The notes: generated by a model from the sequence alone, not told the origin. Counted from the first letter of the stretch, positions 1 through 9,297 are shown. The stretch is DNA of 64,000 nt from JAVVHH01 sp963848035 (GCA_963848035.1 CAWKCD010000002.1:79874-143873); one strand, 5' to 3'. Numbers and translations: made by a program.

Positions 1-15
1 TCCTGACCGCCCTCG

Positions 16-2682
16 TTAGGGTTGCTTGGTCAAGCTCTCGTTGCTCCGCAGCATCACCTGGCGCAGCGCCTTGAGCAGGTCGTCGCGCATGAACGGCTTG
101 TGCAGCACCTGGACGTTCGGCGGCAGCGTCTCCAACCCATGCACCTCGGCGAACCCGGTGATGATCAGCGCCGGCAGGCCCGGCCGGACCGCCTGCGCCT
201 CCAGCGCGAGATCGGCGCCGTTCATCCCCGGCATCGCGTAATCCGTCACCAGCGCGTCGAACGGCAGCTCCCCGGACAGATGCGCCAGCGCCTCGTTGCC
301 GCTGCTGGCACGCACCACCCACAGCCCGGCGCGCTCGAGGAACGCGCTCGCGGTGATCAGCACATCCGGCTCGTCGTCCACGACCAGCACGCGGCGCGAC
401 GGCTGCGGCATCGCCGCCGGATCCGGCGGCGGCTTGACCACGCCCTGCGCCGCGCGGAACAGCAGCACCGCCGTCGTGCCGCGCCCGACCTCGCTCTCCA
501 GATGCAGCCGCCCGCCCGACTGCTCGGCGAACCCCTGCACCATCGAAAGCCCCAGCCCGGTCCCGTCCACCTTCGTGCTGAAGAACGGCTCGCAGGCTTG
601 GGCCAGCGTCCGCTCGTCCATGCCAGTGCCGTTATCCGTCACGCGCACCGCCACCAGCCGGTCGCCCTCGTCGGACCCGGCCGCCTCCGCCGTGATCGTC
701 AGCAGGCCGCCCTCGCGCATCGCATCGGCGGCGTTCAGCGCCAGGTTGAGCAGCGCCGTCTGCAGCTGGTTCGGATCGATGAACACTTTCGGCGTCGTGT
801 CGCGCTTGTCGATCCGCACCTCGATGTGCGGCCCAAGCGTGCGCGACAGCAGGCGCTGCATGTCCGACAGGAACGGCCCGATCTCGATCAGCCGCGGCTG
901 CAGCATCTGCTTGCGCGCATAGGCGAGAAGGTGGTGCGTCAGATCCGAGCCGCGCGTCGCCGAACTCAGCGCCAGGTCGGCGAACTCGCGGCCGGGCGCC
1001 CCGTCCTCCATGTTCTCCAGCGTCAGCTCCAGGCCGCCGATCACGGTCTGCAGGATGTTGTTGAAATCGTGCGCGACGCCTGCGGAGATGCGGCCGATCA
1101 CCTCCATCTTCTGCGCATGCAGCAGCGTCTCCTCCAGCCGGTGCCGCTCGGTGACGTCGCGCAGCACCGAGACGAAGCCGTCGGGCGCTCCGGTCGCGGC
1201 GTCCCGCAGCGACTGCGCCGCCGTCTCGACCCATTGCAGATGCCCGTCCCGGTGCGTGATCCGGTAGATCAGCGTCTCGCGCTGCACGGTCCCGGAGAAC
1301 AGGCGCGCGCGGAACGCCGTCAGCGCCGCCAGGTCGTCCTTGTGCACCATGGCGAGGAAGGCGTCGCGGGTGAGTTCGGACGGGTCGAACCCCAGCAGGC
1401 GCTGGCAGGCCGGAGAGACGTAGAGGACGGTGCCGTCCGGGCCCACGCGCGACACCATGTCGCTGGAATGGTCGGTGATCAGGCGGAACCGGGCCACGTT
1501 CTCGCGCAATTCGGCCTCGCGCGCCGAAAGCTCCGCCGTCCGCTCGCCGACCAGCCGTTCGAGTTCGTCGCGGTTCTGCGACAGGACCACCTCGGCCCGC
1601 TTGCGGTCGTCGATGTCGGTCGAGGTGCCGACCCAGCCCTTGATCTGACCGTCCCCGTCGCGGAGCGGCACGCTGCGGCACAGGAACCAGCGATACGCGC
1701 CGTCGTGCCGCCGGGCGCGATACTCGAATTCGACCGGCGTCGCCTCCGCGATCCCGCGCGACCAGGTCTCGGACGCATGCGCCCGATCGTCCGGATGCAC
1801 GAAGTCGAGCCAGGCGCCGTCGGAGAGCTGCACCAGCTTGGCGCCGGTGTATTCGGTGAGGACGCGGTTCGCGTAGATCGTCCGGCCGGTGGCGTCCGCC
1901 TCGAACATCTTGTCGGGCGAGGAATCCGACATCGCGCGGAACCGCGCCTCGCTGGCCTGCAGCGCGGCCTCGCTACGCCGCCGCTCGTCGACGCTCGCCG
2001 TCAGCTCGGCGAGATGCTCCCGCTCGCGCTTGCCGCTGGTCCACGCCGCCAGCGCCAGCAGCAGGCTCGCCGCCGCCACGATGCCGCACCCGACCAGACC
2101 GGCGATCAGCCATTGCTCGTGGGAGCGCGCCGCCTTCTCGCGCGTCCGGAAATCGGTCGTCTCGAGCTCCTCGATCTGGCCGATCCCGGCGAAGATCCGG
2201 TCCATCATCTCCCGGCCGCGCTGCGTCTGCGCCAGCTCCACCATGCCCTGGCGGTCGCCCACCCGCGCGAGGTTCATCACCTTTTGCAGGAAGTCGGTCC
2301 GCGCCGTGATCAGCGGCACGATGATGTCGAGCTGCTCGATTTGCGCCTTGTCGTCGGCCACCATGGCGCGGAGCGCCTCGATGTCGGCGCGGCCCTTCTC
2401 GGCCGCCGCGGTGAACCGCCGCTGGCTATCCTCCGTCAGGTCGACCAGGAAGCCGCGCCCCTCGCTGGCCACCGTCGCCAGATCCGCCCGGATCAACGCC
2501 GAACGCACCCGCACCCCGAGCGCATGCTGCACCCGCGCCGAGGCGGCGACCTGGTTGCGCGCCAGATCGTCGATCCCCCACCCCAGCAGCAGCAGCGAGA
2601 GCAGGCCGGCGAACAGCGCGGTCGGGACAAGCAAGCCGCTCATCGCAGAAGAAGAAACCGCCCGCTCGGCCTGCACGCTCAT
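16..2682 (-). CDS. Hybrid sensor histidine kinase with two PAS domains and a C-terminal receiver
   Basis: Membrane sensor kinase of 888 aa. Seen: a first membrane segment near residues 15-37, an extracytoplasmic helical region, a second membrane segment near 190-213, two PAS/PAC domains (about 240-365 and 400-520), a HisKA domain with the H-box AHDFNN (His near 538), an HATPase_c domain with N- and G-boxes (DNGTGMD, GTGLGLS), and a receiver domain with the acceptor Asp in TDYAMPG near 812. It should autophosphorylate and pass phosphate to its own receiver, then to a phosphotransfer partner not encoded here. The ligand is unknown. The neighbouring polyol cluster lies across a 261-bp intergenic region, so a link to polyol sensing is only a guess. 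Confidence 0.93.
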   Translation of the reverse strand: MSVQAERAVSSSAMSGLLVPTALFAGLLSLLLLGWGIDDLARNQVAASARVQHALGVRVRSALIRADLATVASEGRGFLVDLTEDSQRRFTAAAEKGRADIEALRAMVADDKAQIEQLDIIVPLITARTDFLQKVMNLARVGDRQGMVELAQTQRGREMMDRIFAGIGQIEELETTDFRTREKAARSHEQWLIAGLVGCGIVAAASLLLALAAWTSGKREREHLAELTASVDERRRSEAALQASEARFRAMSDSSPDKMFEADATGRTIYANRVLTEYTGAKLVQLSDGAWLDFVHPDDRAHASETWSRGIAEATPVEFEYRARRHDGAYRWFLCRSVPLRDGDGQIKGWVGTSTDIDDRKRAEVVLSQNRDELERLVGERTAELSAREAELRENVARFRLITDHSSDMVSRVGPDGTVLYVSPACQRLLGFDPSELTRDAFLAMVHKDDLAALTAFRARLFSGTVQRETLIYRITHRDGHLQWVETAAQSLRDAATGAPDGFVSVLRDVTERHRLEETLLHAQKMEVIGRISAGVAHDFNNILQTVIGGLELTLENMEDGAPGREFADLALSSATRGSDLTHHLLAYARKQMLQPRLIEIGPFLSDMQRLLSRTLGPHIEVRIDKRDTTPKVFIDPNQLQTALLNLALNAADAMREGGLLTITAEAAGSDEGDRLVAVRVTDNGTGMDERTLAQACEPFFSTKVDGTGLGLSMVQGFAEQSGGRLHLESEVGRGTTAVLLFRAAQGVVKPPPDPAAMPQPSRRVLVVDDEPDVLITASAFLERAGLWVVRASSGNEALAHLSGELPFDALVTDYAMPGMNGADLALEAQAVRPGLPALIITGFAEVHGLETLPPNVQVLHKPFMRDDLLKALRQVMLRSNESLTKQP

Positions 2683-2943
2683 CCCATCGCCCTCAAAAAG
2701 CCGGGCACTGATAATTCATGCGCTGGCCGGTCAACGGCAGAGCATGCCGCATCCGCACGAAGATCGCAATTTATGGTTAAATTTACTATCCAAATTGACT
2801 CTATTATTAACCTGATCACGCAACCAGAGTGTCTGCCGAGCAGATGGTCCCCGATCGCCGGCGCACGCGCGGGCCGCCGCCTCGGGCCGCCGCCTCGGGC
2901 CGCCGGAGTTGACGCGCCGGCAAAAATGTTGATCGGCTGAGGC
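2683..2943. promoter_or_regulatory. Intergenic region between sensor kinase and polyol cluster
   Basis: This 261-bp gap separates the minus-strand kinase from the plus-strand polyol cluster, so it must carry both promoters. Its left half is clearly AT-rich against the surrounding sequence (about 2755-2825) and contains GTTAAATTTAC at 2776-2786, an 11-mer also found upstream of the chemoreceptor at 57325-57335. Its right half holds a 13-bp GC-rich tandem repeat. I could not assign convincing -35/-10 boxes. Confidence 0.5.
2870..2906. repeat. 13-bp tandem repeat, two full copies and one partial
   Basis: CGGGCCGCCGCCT occurs at 2870-2882 and 2883-2895, and a third partial copy follows to about 2906. 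It lies 35-70 bp upstream of the mannitol-type dehydrogenase start. It could be slippage-prone DNA with no function, or it could affect leader structure. Confidence 0.7.
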
Positions 2944-4422
2944 ATGTCGCTCCCGCTCAACCGCGCCACGCTCGCCCTCCTCCCCAAGCACGTCGCCGTG
3001 CCGCGCTACGACCCGGCCGCCGTCCGAACCGGCATCGTCCATCTCGGCCTCGGCGGCTTCCACCGCGCCCACATGGCCCGCTACACGCACGACCTCATGC
3101 AGCGCGACCAAGCCGCCCTGTCGTGGGGGATCGCCGGCGCCGGGCTGCTGCCGGCGGACCGGCGCATGCAGGAGAGCCTGGCGCCGCAGGACAATCTCTA
3201 CACCCTGGTCGAGCGCGACGCCGACGGCGCCGCCGTCAGCATCATCGGCTCGCTGTCGCAGGTCGTGTTCGCCGGACAGAGCACCGCCGAACTGCTCACG
3301 GCCATCGCCGACCCGGCCGTCCGCATCGTCAGCCTCACCGTCACCGAACACGGCTACTGCCTCAACCGCGCCACCAAGCGCCTCGACCCCGAGCATCCGC
3401 TGATCCGCCGCGACCTGATGATGCCGCATGCGCCCGCGAGCGCCATCGGCGTCATCGTCGAGGCGCTGCGCCGCCGCCGGGCCGCCGGCCTGCCCCCGCC
3501 GACCCTGCTCACCTGCGACAACATCCAGCACAACGGCGACGTGCTGCGCGACGCCGTCCTCGCGCTGGCCGGCTTGCAGGACCCCGACCTGGCAAGCTGG
3601 ATCGAGGCCGAGATCGCCTTCCCCAGCACCATGGTCGACCGCATCACCCCCGTTACCGCCGAGGCCGACATCGAGTGGCTGCGCGAGACGGTCGGCATCG
3701 ACGACCGCTGGCCGGTCTTCGCCGAATCCTTCACCCAATGGGTGATCGAGGACCGCTTCCCCCAGGGCCGCCCCGCCTGGGAACGGGTCGGCGCGCAATT
3801 CGTCACCGACGTCGCGCCCTACGAATTCATGAAGCTCCGCCTGCTGAACGGCAGCCACCTCGCGGTATCCGGGCTCGGCCGCCTGATGGGCTACGCCACC
3901 ATCGACGAAGCCATGGCCGACCCGGTCATGACCCGCTACATGGCCGCCCTGATGGACCGCGAGACCGGCCCCACCGTCCCCGAAGTCCCCGGCATCGACC
4001 TCGGCGCCTACAAGGCCAAGCTCATCGAGCGCTTCGCCAACCCCGCCATCAAGGACACCGTCGAACGCGTCAACACCGACGCCCCCATCAACGTCCTGCT
4101 CGACCCGATCCGCGACCGCCTCGCCGCCGGCGCCCCGCTCGACCTGCTCGCTCTCGCCCTCGCCGCCTGGCTCCGCCGCATCCGCGGCGAGGACGAGCAG
4201 GGCCAGCCGATCCAGGTCAAACACCCCCTCGCCGAAACGCTCCGCGCCAAGGCCATCGAAGGCGGCCCCGACCCGCGTCCGCTCCTGGCGATGGAAGGCC
4301 TGTTCGGAACCGCCGGCGCCGATCCACGCCTGATCGAGGCCGTCGGCAAATGGCTCGGCCTGCTCTACCGCGACGGCAGCCGCGCCACCCTGGACACCGC
4401 AGCCCATGAACTCGGCTTCTAA
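2944..4422 (+). CDS. Mannitol/polyol 2-dehydrogenase family (long-chain polyol dehydrogenase)
   Basis: NAD-dependent oxidoreductase of 492 aa that interconverts a sugar alcohol (mannitol, arabitol or sorbitol) and its 2-keto sugar in the cytoplasm. Seen: an N-terminal dinucleotide-binding segment with GLGGFHRAH near residue 35, and the family catalytic signature K-x-x-L-L-N-G-S-H starting near Lys297. The length is typical of the family. It heads a polyol cluster with an ABC uptake system and xylulokinase, which favours arabitol or mannitol-type substrates giving a ketose for phosphorylation. A fructuronate or altronate reductase role is less likely because no uronate genes are nearby. Confidence 0.9.
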   Translation: MSLPLNRATLALLPKHVAVPRYDPAAVRTGIVHLGLGGFHRAHMARYTHDLMQRDQAALSWGIAGAGLLPADRRMQESLAPQDNLYTLVERDADGAAVSIIGSLSQVVFAGQSTAELLTAIADPAVRIVSLTVTEHGYCLNRATKRLDPEHPLIRRDLMMPHAPASAIGVIVEALRRRRAAGLPPPTLLTCDNIQHNGDVLRDAVLALAGLQDPDLASWIEAEIAFPSTMVDRITPVTAEADIEWLRETVGIDDRWPVFAESFTQWVIEDRFPQGRPAWERVGAQFVTDVAPYEFMKLRLLNGSHLAVSGLGRLMGYATIDEAMADPVMTRYMAALMDRETGPTVPEVPGIDLGAYKAKLIERFANPAIKDTVERVNTDAPINVLLDPIRDRLAAGAPLDLLALALAAWLRRIRGEDEQGQPIQVKHPLAETLRAKAIEGGPDPRPLLAMEGLFGTAGADPRLIEAVGKWLGLLYRDGSRATLDTAAHELGF

Positions 4423-4426
4423 ACCC

Positions 4427-4448
4427 GTAGGGCGGATGCAATCCGCCC
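4427..4448. repeat. REP-like palindrome (GTAGGGCGGA...TCCGCCC)
   Basis: Right after the dehydrogenase stop is GTAGGGCGGATGCAATCCGC, with GGGCGGAT pairing with ATCCGCCC. Its head, GTAGGGCGGA, equals that of the perfect 30-nt copies flanking the Y1 transposase at 12.6-13.3 kb, so it looks like a dispersed member of the same REP family. It may also act as a transcript-end hairpin between the dehydrogenase and the transporter genes. Confidence 0.75.
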
Positions 4449-4529
4449 CCTTCGACGCACCCGCGTTGACCTGGGATTACGCGCATGGGACCTTCTGCCC
4501 CAGTGAAAAAAACATCGGAGGAAACAACC

Positions 4530-5846
4530 ATGGCGCATGCGCTACGAACGGCGATTCCAGCGGCCCTGCTCGCCTGCAGCTTCGGCGCCGCCCAGGCCGC
4601 CGACCTCACCATCGCCACCGTCAACAACGGCGACATGGTCGTCATGCAGAAGCTCGCCGCCGACTTCGAGAAGCAGCACGCCGACATCCACCTGAAATGG
4701 GTCGTGCTCGAGGAGAACGTCCTCCGCCAGCGCCTGACCACCGACATCGCCACCAAGGCCGGCCAGTTCGACGTGCTCACCATCGGCAACTACGAAGTGC
4801 CGATCTGGGCCAAGCAGGGCTGGCTCGTCCCGCTCGAAAACCTGCCCGCCGCCTATGACGTCAACGACCTCATCAAGCCCGTCCGCGACGGCATCAGCGA
4901 AGGCGGCAAGCTCTACGCGCTGCCGTTCTACGGCGAGAGCGCCATGACCTATTACCGCAAGGACCTGTTCCAGAAAGCCGGCATCACCATGCCGGAGAAC
5001 CCGACCTACGAGCAGATCCGCGGCTTCGCCGACAAGATCACCGACAAGGGCAACCAGATCTACGGCATGTGCCTGCGCGGCAAGCCCGGCTGGGGCGAGA
5101 ACATGGCCTACGTCACCTCGCTGGTGAATGCCGAGGGCGGCCGCTGGTTCGACGAGAACTGGAAGCCCACCATCGACAGCGCCGCCTGGAAGAAGGCGAT
5201 CGAATACTACGACGGCATCCTCAAGGCCGACGGCCCGCCCGGCGCCAGCTCCAACGGCTTCAACGAGAACCTCGCCCTCTTCGCCTCCGGCCATTGCGGC
5301 ATGTGGATCGACGCCACCGTCGCCGGCGGCATGCTGTTCGACCCCAAGCAGTCCCAAGTCGCCGACAAGGTGGGCTTCGCCCCCATGCCGACCGGCAGCT
5401 TCAAGGGCGCCCCCACCTGGCTGTGGTCCTGGAACCTCGCCATCCCCGCCACGTCCAAGCAGCAGGAAGCGGCCAAGACCTTCATCACCTGGGCCACCTC
5501 CAAGGACTACATCAAGATGGTCGCCGGCCAGAACGGCTGGGTCGCCGTGCCCCCGGGCACCCGCACCTCGACCTACGAGAACCCCGACTACCAGAAGGCC
5601 GCGCCGTTCGCCTCCTTCGTGCTGAAGGCCATCAACGTCGCCAACCCGAACGGGCAGACCGAGCAGAAGCGCCCCTATACCGGCGCCCAATTCGTCGCGA
5701 TCCCCGAATTCCAGGGCATCGGCACCCAAGTCGGCCAGACCATCGCCGCCACCCTCACCGGCCGCGAAACCGTCGACGCCGCCCTCAAGAGCGCCGAAGC
5801 CTCCACCGCCGCCACCATGAAGAAGGCCGGCTACCCGAAGAAGTAG
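4530..5846 (+). CDS. Sugar-alcohol ABC transporter substrate-binding protein (SmoE/MtlE type)
   Basis: Periplasmic solute-binding protein of 438 aa, family 1 (CUT1). The ATG at 4530 is chosen over the open frame's earlier start at 4485. It follows GGAGG at about 4518-4522 and gives a clean signal peptide (residues 1-24, cleavage after GAAQA). The mature part shows the CUT1 layout, including FDVLTIGNYEVP, LPFYGESAMTYYR and a C-terminal YTGAQFVAIPEFQ that resembles sorbitol/mannitol-binding proteins. Two permeases follow at once. Substrate assignment rests on similarity by eye and on the flanking dehydrogenase and xylulokinase. Confidence 0.9.
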   Translation: MAHALRTAIPAALLACSFGAAQAADLTIATVNNGDMVVMQKLAADFEKQHADIHLKWVVLEENVLRQRLTTDIATKAGQFDVLTIGNYEVPIWAKQGWLVPLENLPAAYDVNDLIKPVRDGISEGGKLYALPFYGESAMTYYRKDLFQKAGITMPENPTYEQIRGFADKITDKGNQIYGMCLRGKPGWGENMAYVTSLVNAEGGRWFDENWKPTIDSAAWKKAIEYYDGILKADGPPGASSNGFNENLALFASGHCGMWIDATVAGGMLFDPKQSQVADKVGFAPMPTGSFKGAPTWLWSWNLAIPATSKQQEAAKTFITWATSKDYIKMVAGQNGWVAVPPGTRTSTYENPDYQKAAPFASFVLKAINVANPNGQTEQKRPYTGAQFVAIPEFQGIGTQVGQTIAATLTGRETVDAALKSAEASTAATMKKAGYPKK

Positions 5847-5859
5847 GCCGGAGCGCCCG

Positions 5860-6750
5860 TTGACCACAGCCCAACCCAAGGCCGGACGCGAAAAGCGTCC
5901 GGCCGGCCTCTTCTTCGTCGCCCCCTCCGTCGCCGTCCTGCTCGCCTGGATGATCGTCCCGCTCGCGCTGACGATCTGGTTCTCCTTCCAGCGCTATCTC
6001 CTGCTGGACCCGACCGCCCGCGGCTTCGCCGGCCTCGACAACTACCAATCCCTCATCGCCGACCCCGATTTCTGGGTCTCGCTGCAGAACACCCTGATCC
6101 TGCTCGTCGCGGTCCTGGTCATCACCGTCGTCCTCGGCGTGCTCTTGGCGGTCCTGTTCAACCAGTCCTTCCCCGGCCGAAACATCGCCCGCGTGCTCGC
6201 CATCTCCCCCTTCTTCGTCATGCCCACGGTCAGCGCCCTGGTCTGGAAGAACATGATGCTGCACCCCGTCTACGGCGTGCTCGGCACCCTGTTCCGCGCC
6301 GTCGGCCTCGACGTCCCCGACCTGTTCGCCGACCACCCGCTCGCCGCCGTGATCGGCATCGTCTCCTGGGAGTGGCTGCCCTACGCGCTGCTCGTCCTGC
6401 TCACCGCGGTCCAATCCATGGACGGCGAGCAGAAAGAGGCCGCCCGCGTCGACGGCGCCGGCCCGATCGCGCAGTTCTTCTATCTCACCCTGCCGCACCT
6501 CGCCCGCGCCATCAGCGTCGTCGTCATGATCGAAACGATCTTCCTGCTCACTGTCTTCGCCGAGATCTTCGTCACCACCAACGGCGGACCCGGCAACGCC
6601 TCGACCAACCTCGCCTACCTGATCTTCCGCACCGCGCTGCAGGAGTTCGACGCCGGCGGCGCCTCGGCCGGCGGCATGGTCGCCGTCGTGCTCGCCAACA
6701 TCGTCGCCTTCTTCCTCGTCCGCACCGTCGCCCGCAACCTGGAAACCTGA
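5860..6750 (+). CDS. Sugar-alcohol ABC transporter permease, first subunit (SmoF/MtlF type)
   Basis: Inner-membrane permease of 296 aa with six predicted membrane segments and the cytoplasmic EAA loop (EAARVDGAGPIAQFFYLTLP), where an ABC ATPase docks. It uses a TTG start 14 bp after the binding-protein stop; the N-terminal cytoplasmic tail is rich in Lys/Arg. Its stop overlaps the next permease start by one base, which indicates translational coupling. It belongs to the CUT1 family and forms a heterodimer with the next gene product. Confidence 0.93.
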   Translation: MTTAQPKAGREKRPAGLFFVAPSVAVLLAWMIVPLALTIWFSFQRYLLLDPTARGFAGLDNYQSLIADPDFWVSLQNTLILLVAVLVITVVLGVLLAVLFNQSFPGRNIARVLAISPFFVMPTVSALVWKNMMLHPVYGVLGTLFRAVGLDVPDLFADHPLAAVIGIVSWEWLPYALLVLLTAVQSMDGEQKEAARVDGAGPIAQFFYLTLPHLARAISVVVMIETIFLLTVFAEIFVTTNGGPGNASTNLAYLIFRTALQEFDAGGASAGGMVAVVLANIVAFFLVRTVARNLET

Positions 6751-7565
6751 TGGAACAAACCGGCCGCCAACGCCTGCTCGCCACCATCCTCGGCTGGAGC
6801 GCCGCCCTGCTGATGTTCTTCCCCGTCCTCTGGACCCTCATCACCAGCTTCAAATCCGAGAACGACGCCATCCGCGCCGACCTCGACTTCACCCCCACGC
6901 TGGAAGCCTACCGCGAAGTCTTCGCCCGCGCCGACTACCTCCACTTCGCCCTCAACAGCGTCCTCATCTCCGTCGGCGGCACGCTCCTCGCTTTGGCGCT
7001 CGCCGTCCCCGCCGCCTACGCCATGGCTTTCCACCCCACCAAGCGCACCCGCGGCACCCTGCTCTGGATGCTGTCGACCAAGATGATGCCCGCCGTCAGC
7101 GTGCTCTTCCCGATGTATTACCTGTTCCTCAACTTCGGCCTGCTCGACACCCGCATCGGCCTCGTCATCATCTACGCCCTGATCAACCTGCCGATCGTCG
7201 TCTGGATGCTGTTCACCTTCAATAAAGACGTTCCCAACGCGATCCTCGAGGCCGGCCGCGTCGACGGCGTCCGCATCTGGGGCGAGATCCGCCACATCCT
7301 CCTGCCCCTCACCCTCCCCGGCATCGCCAGCACCGGCCTGCTCTCCCTCATCCTCTGCTGGAACGAAGCCTTCTGGAGCCTCAACCTGACCTCGTCCAAC
7401 GCCGCCCCGCTCACCGCCTTCATCGCCTCCTTCTCGAGCCCCGAAGGCCTGTTCTTCGCCAAGCTCTCCGCCGCCTCCACCATGGCCGTCGCCCCCATCC
7501 TCGTCTTCGGCTGGTTCAGCCAGAAACAACTCGTCCAGGGCCTCACCTTCGGTGCGGTGAAATAA
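6750..7565 (+). CDS. Sugar-alcohol ABC transporter permease, second subunit (SmoG/MtlG type)
   Basis: Inner-membrane permease of 271 aa and partner of the preceding gene. The ATG at 6750 overlaps the upstream TGA; the longer open frame beginning at 6372 is not genic. It has an N-terminal membrane segment, a large periplasmic stretch, further helices and the EAA motif EAGRVDGVRIWGEIRHILLP. The C-terminus, FGWFSQKQLVQGLTFGAVK, is typical of CUT1 MalG-type permeases. Its stop overlaps the xylulokinase start by one base. No ATPase gene follows, unlike classical smo/mtl operons. Confidence 0.93.
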   Translation: MEQTGRQRLLATILGWSAALLMFFPVLWTLITSFKSENDAIRADLDFTPTLEAYREVFARADYLHFALNSVLISVGGTLLALALAVPAAYAMAFHPTKRTRGTLLWMLSTKMMPAVSVLFPMYYLFLNFGLLDTRIGLVIIYALINLPIVVWMLFTFNKDVPNAILEAGRVDGVRIWGEIRHILLPLTLPGIASTGLLSLILCWNEAFWSLNLTSSNAAPLTAFIASFSSPEGLFFAKLSAASTMAVAPILVFGWFSQKQLVQGLTFGAVK

Positions 7566-9007
7566 TGTTCCTAGGCCTCGACCTCGGCACCTCGGGCGTC
7601 AAAGCCCTGCTCGTCGACGGCGAACAGCGCGTCGTCGCCACCACCACCATCCCCCTCACCGTCCAGCGCCCGGCGCCGGGCTGGAGCGAGCAGGACCCCG
7701 AAGCCTGGTGGCAAGCCTGCCTCGCCGCCATCGACACCATCGCCCGCGACAACCCGGCCGCCGTCTCCGCCATCCAAGCCATCGGCCTCGGCGGCCAGAT
7801 GCACGGCGCCGTCCTCCTCGACGCAGCCGCCACCCCGCTGCGCCCCGCCATCCTCTGGAACGACACCCGCGCCGAAGCCGAATGCGCCGCCCTCGAAGCC
7901 GCCTTCCCCGCGCTCCGCCAAGTCGCCGGCAACATCGCCATGCCCGGCTTCACCGCCCCCAAACTCCTCTGGGTCCGCACCCACGAGCCCGACATCTTCG
8001 CCCGCCTGCGCACCGTCCTGCTGCCCAAAGCCTACCTGCGCTACCGTCTCACCGGCGAAATGATCGAGGACATGTCCGACGCCTCCGGCACCCTCTGGCT
8101 CGACGTCGCCGCCCGCGATTGGTCCGACGCCGCCCTCGCCGCCACTGGCCTCGACCGCTCGCACATGCCAAGCCTCGTCGAAGGCAATGCCCCAGCCGGC
8201 CGCCTCCGCCCCGACCTCGCCGCGCGCTGGCACATGCCCACCTCCCCGATCCTGGCCGGCGGCGCCGGTGACAACGCCGCCGGCGCCATCGGCATCGGCG
8301 CCATCCAGCCCGGCGACGCCTTCATCTCCCTCGGCACCTCCGGCGTCGTCTTCGCCACCACCGACGGCTTCCGCCCCTGGCCCCAAGCCGCCGTCCACGC
8401 CTTCTGCCACGCCCTCCCCCACACCTGGCACCAGATGGGCGTCACCCTCTCCGCCGCCTCGAGCCTCGCCTGGTGGTCCACCATCACCGGCCAATCCGAA
8501 GCCCAACTCCTCGCCGAACTCCCCGAAATCACTGAACCCGGCGCCCCCCTCTTCCTCCCCTACCTCGGCGGCGAACGCACCCCCCACAACGACGGCCAAC
8601 GCCGCGCCCACTTCGCCAACCTCTCCCACACCACCGACCGCCCCGCCCTAACCCAAGCCGTCCTAGAAGGCGTAGCGTTCTCATTGCGCGACTGCCTAGA
8701 CGCCCTATCCGCCTCCGGAACGATCATCCGCGAAGCCAGCGTCATCGGCGGCGGCGCCCGCTCCCCAATCTGGCTCCACCTCCTCGCCAACATCCTCGCC
8801 ATCCCCCTCAACCGCCTCTCCGACGCCGACCACGGCGTCTCCTACGGCGCCACCCGCCTCGCCCGCCTCGCCCTCACCAACGAACCCCCCACCGCCATCT
8901 GCACCAAACCCCACCCCATCGCCACCATCACCCCCAACCCATCCCTCTCCGCCGCCTACGCCGACCGCCTGTCCCACTACCGCGCACTCGCAACAGCAAC
9001 CGCCTGA
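7565..9007 (+). CDS. xylB: Xylulokinase
   Basis: FGGY-family kinase of 480 aa, close to E. coli XylB (484 aa), which phosphorylates D-xylulose to D-xylulose 5-phosphate for the pentose phosphate pathway. Seen: the N-terminal phosphate-binding motif GLDLGTSGVKALLVD, the substrate segment GGQMHGAVLLD, WNDTRAEAE, and the C-terminal ATP-site glycine-rich motif GGGARSPIW. Its start overlaps the upstream permease stop, so it closes the polyol operon. With the dehydrogenase this fits arabitol to xylulose to xylulose 5-phosphate. A related ketose kinase cannot be excluded. Confidence 0.92.
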   Translation: MFLGLDLGTSGVKALLVDGEQRVVATTTIPLTVQRPAPGWSEQDPEAWWQACLAAIDTIARDNPAAVSAIQAIGLGGQMHGAVLLDAAATPLRPAILWNDTRAEAECAALEAAFPALRQVAGNIAMPGFTAPKLLWVRTHEPDIFARLRTVLLPKAYLRYRLTGEMIEDMSDASGTLWLDVAARDWSDAALAATGLDRSHMPSLVEGNAPAGRLRPDLAARWHMPTSPILAGGAGDNAAGAIGIGAIQPGDAFISLGTSGVVFATTDGFRPWPQAAVHAFCHALPHTWHQMGVTLSAASSLAWWSTITGQSEAQLLAELPEITEPGAPLFLPYLGGERTPHNDGQRRAHFANLSHTTDRPALTQAVLEGVAFSLRDCLDALSASGTIIREASVIGGGARSPIWLHLLANILAIPLNRLSDADHGVSYGATRLARLALTNEPPTAICTKPHPIATITPNPSLSAAYADRLSHYRALATATA

Positions 9008-9009
9008 TG

Positions 9010-9027
9010 CCGGCCTAGTCGGGCCGG
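9010..9027 (+). terminator. Hairpin after xylB, possible transcript end
   Basis: CCGGCC (9010-9015) pairs with GGCCGG (9022-9027) across a 6-nt loop, three bases after the xylulokinase stop. No U-tract follows, so it is at best a weak or Rho-assisted terminator. Confidence 0.4.
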
Positions 9028-9297
9028 GAGCTGCCAGTCTGCTTCGGAGCATGAAGGAGGAGTAAACGCACACGGTCGCTCGGAGGCATGGCGGCAGGTC
9101 TCGGGGCAGACCTGTCCAGCCCCCAAGAACTGTGAGAAGCCGGACCAGTCAGGTTTATTCCCTCATGTTCGCAGATTACTTGTTAAATAACCTAAACTTA
9201 TCAGGCGTATCAAGCCGCTGCCTTCTCGAAAAAATGCTTAATCTCGCTCAATCCCTGGATGGATGTCGCCTTTTGCGCTGCTGGCACAATCTGGTAG
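9028..9297. other. Gene-poor junction with a strong hairpin, entry to the AT-richer island
   Basis: No convincing gene. A hairpin is formed by CAGGTCT (9095-9101) and AGACCTG (9108-9114), extendable by about two pairs. From about 9160 composition shifts from roughly 70% GC to clearly lower GC. A 77-codon open frame here has no recognisable features, and I do not call it. This may be the non-coding end of a lost mobile element or the decayed 5' end of the ATPase gene. Confidence 0.4.

Noticed and set aside
22..2940. 972-codon plus-strand open frame opposite the sensor kinase, rich in Arg, Gln and His
   Set aside because: It is the antisense shadow of a high-GC gene. The kinase on the other strand has every expected domain; the plus frame has no recognisable motif.
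6372..7565. 397-codon frame for the second polyol permease
   Set aside because: The first 126 codons overlap the first permease and encode Arg/Pro-rich shadow sequence. The ATG at 6750 overlaps the upstream stop and begins the permease proper.
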